64,000 nt of DNA from Reyranella sp. CPCC 100927 (GTDB lineage: Bacteria; Pseudomonadota; Alphaproteobacteria; Reyranellales; Reyranellaceae), in NCBI RefSeq assembly GCF_007859315.1, contig NZ_VOHA01000020.1, forward strand, positions 62,001 through 126,000. Direction: 5' to 3'. Made by a program: the position numbers and the translations under genes. Positions within the stretch are counted from its first letter, which is position 1. Every line of letters begins with the position of its first letter. A model generated the notes under the pieces. The model was not told the DNA's origin. It did no database searches and worked only from the letters and a program-made list of their open reading frames with translations. Below, one piece after another: positions 62,437-64,000 of this stretch.

Positions 62437-64000
62437 ATGCGTATTCCACGTCGCTATACCCGAGAAGGCGAGTCGCCCTATGCGCGACTGGCGTTCCGGT
62501 TGGCTACGTCGGAAATCCGCAACCCCGATGGCTCCGTCATTTTCCGCCAGGCCGAGATCAACGTACCCAGCGACTGGTCGCAGGTTGCCTGCGATGTGCT
62601 GGCCCAGAAATATTTCCGCCGTGCGGGCGTACCTGCCGCCCTGCGCGCGGTGCGCGAAGACGATGTGCCGACATGGTTGTGGCGCCATGTCGCCGATGAA
62701 ACCGTGCTGGCGACGTTGCCGGCCGACAAGCGCTTCGGCGGCGAGACCGACTCGCGCCAGGTTTTCAGCCGCCTCGCCGGTACCTGGACATATTGGGGCT
62801 GGAAGGCCGGTTACTTCGATGGCGAGGAAGACGCCCGCACTTTCTACGACGAGCTCTGCTTCATGCTGGCGGCGCAGATGGCCGCGCCCAACTCGCCGCA
62901 GTGGTTCAACACCGGCCTGCACTGGGCCTACGGCATCGACGGTCCGAGCCAGGGTCATCACTTCGTCGACTATCGCACCGGCCGCCTGACGCGTAGTGAC
63001 TCCGCCTACGCACGGCCGCAGCCGCACGCCTGCTTCATCCAGAGCGTGGCCGACGACCTGGTCGGCGATGGCGGCATCATGGACCTGTGGGTACGCGAGA
63101 CCCGCTTGTTCAAATACGGTTCGGGCACCGGCAGCAACTTCTCGCGTATCCGGGCCAGCGGCGAGAAGCTTTCCGGCGGCGGCAAGTCGTCGGGCCTGAT
63201 GAGCTTCCTGAAGATCGGCGATCGCGCGGCGGGCGCCATCAAGTCCGGCGGCACGACACGACGCGCGGCCAAGATGGTCGTGGTCGATGTCGATCATCCC
63301 GATATCGAGGCCTTCATCGACTGGAAGGTGATCGAGGAGCAGAAGGTCGCCGCACTGGTAACCGGATCCCGCCTTGCCAACCGCCATCTCAATGCGGTCA
63401 TGCGGGCCTGTGTCGATGCAGACGTTGAAGGCGATGCCGCCTTCGACCCGGTGCGCAACGCGGCATTGCGGCGTGAGATCGTGGCCGCGCGCAAGGCGAT
63501 GATCCCCGAGAACTACATTCAACGGGTTATCGCTTTCGCCCGTCAGGGCTACCGCCACATCGAGTTCCCGGTCTACGACACGGATTGGGAGTCGGAGGCC
63601 TACGCCACGGTCTCGGGCCAGAACGCCAACAACTCAGTGCGCGTGACCGATGATTTCCTGCGCGCGGTGGCTGATGACCGCGACTGGAATCTGGTCTGGC
63701 GCACCGGCGGCGGCGTTGCCCGCACGGTGAAGGCGCGCGAGTTGTGGGATCGTATCGGCTACGCCGCCTGGGCCTGCGCTGATCCCGGCGTTCAGTACGA
63801 CACCACGATCAACGACTGGCACACGTGCCCGGAGTCGGGGCGGATCAACGCCTCGAACCCCTGCTCCGAGTACATGTTCCTCGACGACACGGCGTGCAAT
63901 CTGGCGTCGCTGAACCTGCTGCGGTTCCGCCGCGCCGACGGCACCTTCGATGTGCCGGGTTTCGAGCACGTCTGCCGGCTGTGGACCATCGTACTTGAGA
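62437..64000 (+). CDS. nrdJ: Adenosylcobalamin-dependent (class II) ribonucleotide reductase, 5' part
   Basis: An open frame from ATG 62437 to the window end, 521 codons visible. It encodes the class II reductase that makes deoxyribonucleotides with B12 and no oxygen. N-terminal and barrel motifs include NSPQWFNTGLHWAYG, PHACFIQSV (redox Cys), RLFKYGSGTGSNFS, and SNPCSEYMFLDDTACNLASLN, which holds the thiyl-radical Cys. GAAGAG lies about 10 bases upstream of the start. The C-terminal Cys pair and any zinc-binding tail are beyond the edge. Divergent from NDUFA12. Confidence 0.97.
   Translation, partial: MRIPRRYTREGESPYARLAFRLATSEIRNPDGSVIFRQAEINVPSDWSQVACDVLAQKYFRRAGVPAALRAVREDDVPTWLWRHVADETVLATLPADKRFGGETDSRQVFSRLAGTWTYWGWKAGYFDGEEDARTFYDELCFMLAAQMAAPNSPQWFNTGLHWAYGIDGPSQGHHFVDYRTGRLTRSDSAYARPQPHACFIQSVADDLVGDGGIMDLWVRETRLFKYGSGTGSNFSRIRASGEKLSGGGKSSGLMSFLKIGDRAAGAIKSGGTTRRAAKMVVVDVDHPDIEAFIDWKVIEEQKVAALVTGSRLANRHLNAVMRACVDADVEGDAAFDPVRNAALRREIVAARKAMIPENYIQRVIAFARQGYRHIEFPVYDTDWESEAYATVSGQNANNSVRVTDDFLRAVADDRDWNLVWRTGGGVARTVKARELWDRIGYAAWACADPGVQYDTTINDWHTCPESGRINASNPCSEYMFLDDTACNLASLNLLRFRRADGTFDVPGFEHVCRLWTIVLE

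Overview
The window is a GC-rich bacterial chromosome segment with tightly packed genes. Gene families and order point to an alphaproteobacterium, probably a Rhodospirillales-like hopanoid producer. Diagnostic signs are rne-amiC-mrcA-prfB, aroQ-accB-accC, aat-DUF2155-mlaD-NDUFA12, an RNase E with an insert in its S1 domain and a C-terminal GWW motif, and a class II ribonucleotide reductase. No phage, transposase, CRISPR array, rRNA or tRNA gene was seen.

Layout. 0-9.5 kb: a divergent MarR regulator with its operator, a hypothetical gene, then prfB (with its programmed +1 frameshift), the penicillin-binding protein mrcA and the amidase amiC on the minus strand, diverging from a long leader and rne. 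9.5-15.3 kb: accessory genes, namely two unrelated small HExxH metalloproteins around a fatty-acid module (two acyl-CoA dehydrogenases, a crotonase, an NTF2-like protein). 15.4-20.1 kb: aminotransferase, a gamma-glutamyltransferase-like lipoprotein that appears to lack the catalytic Thr, an M48 protease with TPRs, and a DsbA/ScsC-like oxidoreductase. 20.1-34.4 kb: accessory genes including an RND efflux operon whose adaptor gene carries a -1 frameshift, an S10 carboxypeptidase, and a tyrosine-catabolism pair (hpd, maiA) with a divergent MarR regulator and two operators. 34.6-37 kb: aroQ, accB, accC.

37.1-59.7 kb is a nearly complete hopanoid supercluster. hpnIJK modify the side chain; hpnL-hpnA-hpnB-hpnC-hpnD-hpnE-shc is a translationally coupled operon making squalene and cyclising it to hopene; hpnG and hpnH elongate hopene with adenosine; ispH and ispA supply isoprenoid precursors; hpnM and hpnN traffic hopanoids to the outer membrane. 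A LysR regulator, two isochorismatase-like hydrolases and a YqaA-like membrane protein sit between hpnK and hpnL. 59.8-62.1 kb returns to the backbone (aat convergent with DUF2155, a 75-aa protein, mlaD, NDUFA12), and nrdJ runs off the right edge.

My main reading is that a conserved envelope/lipid housekeeping backbone has been opened by three accessory blocks, the largest being the hopanoid locus between accC and aat. Palindromic REP-like elements and long perfect inverted repeats mark several junctions. I found no convincing wholly new multi-gene system. The most unusual items are the degenerate GGT, the two HExxH proteins, the adaptor frameshift, the inverted repeats, and the candidate regulatory sites upstream of nrdJ, hpd and the first MarR gene.
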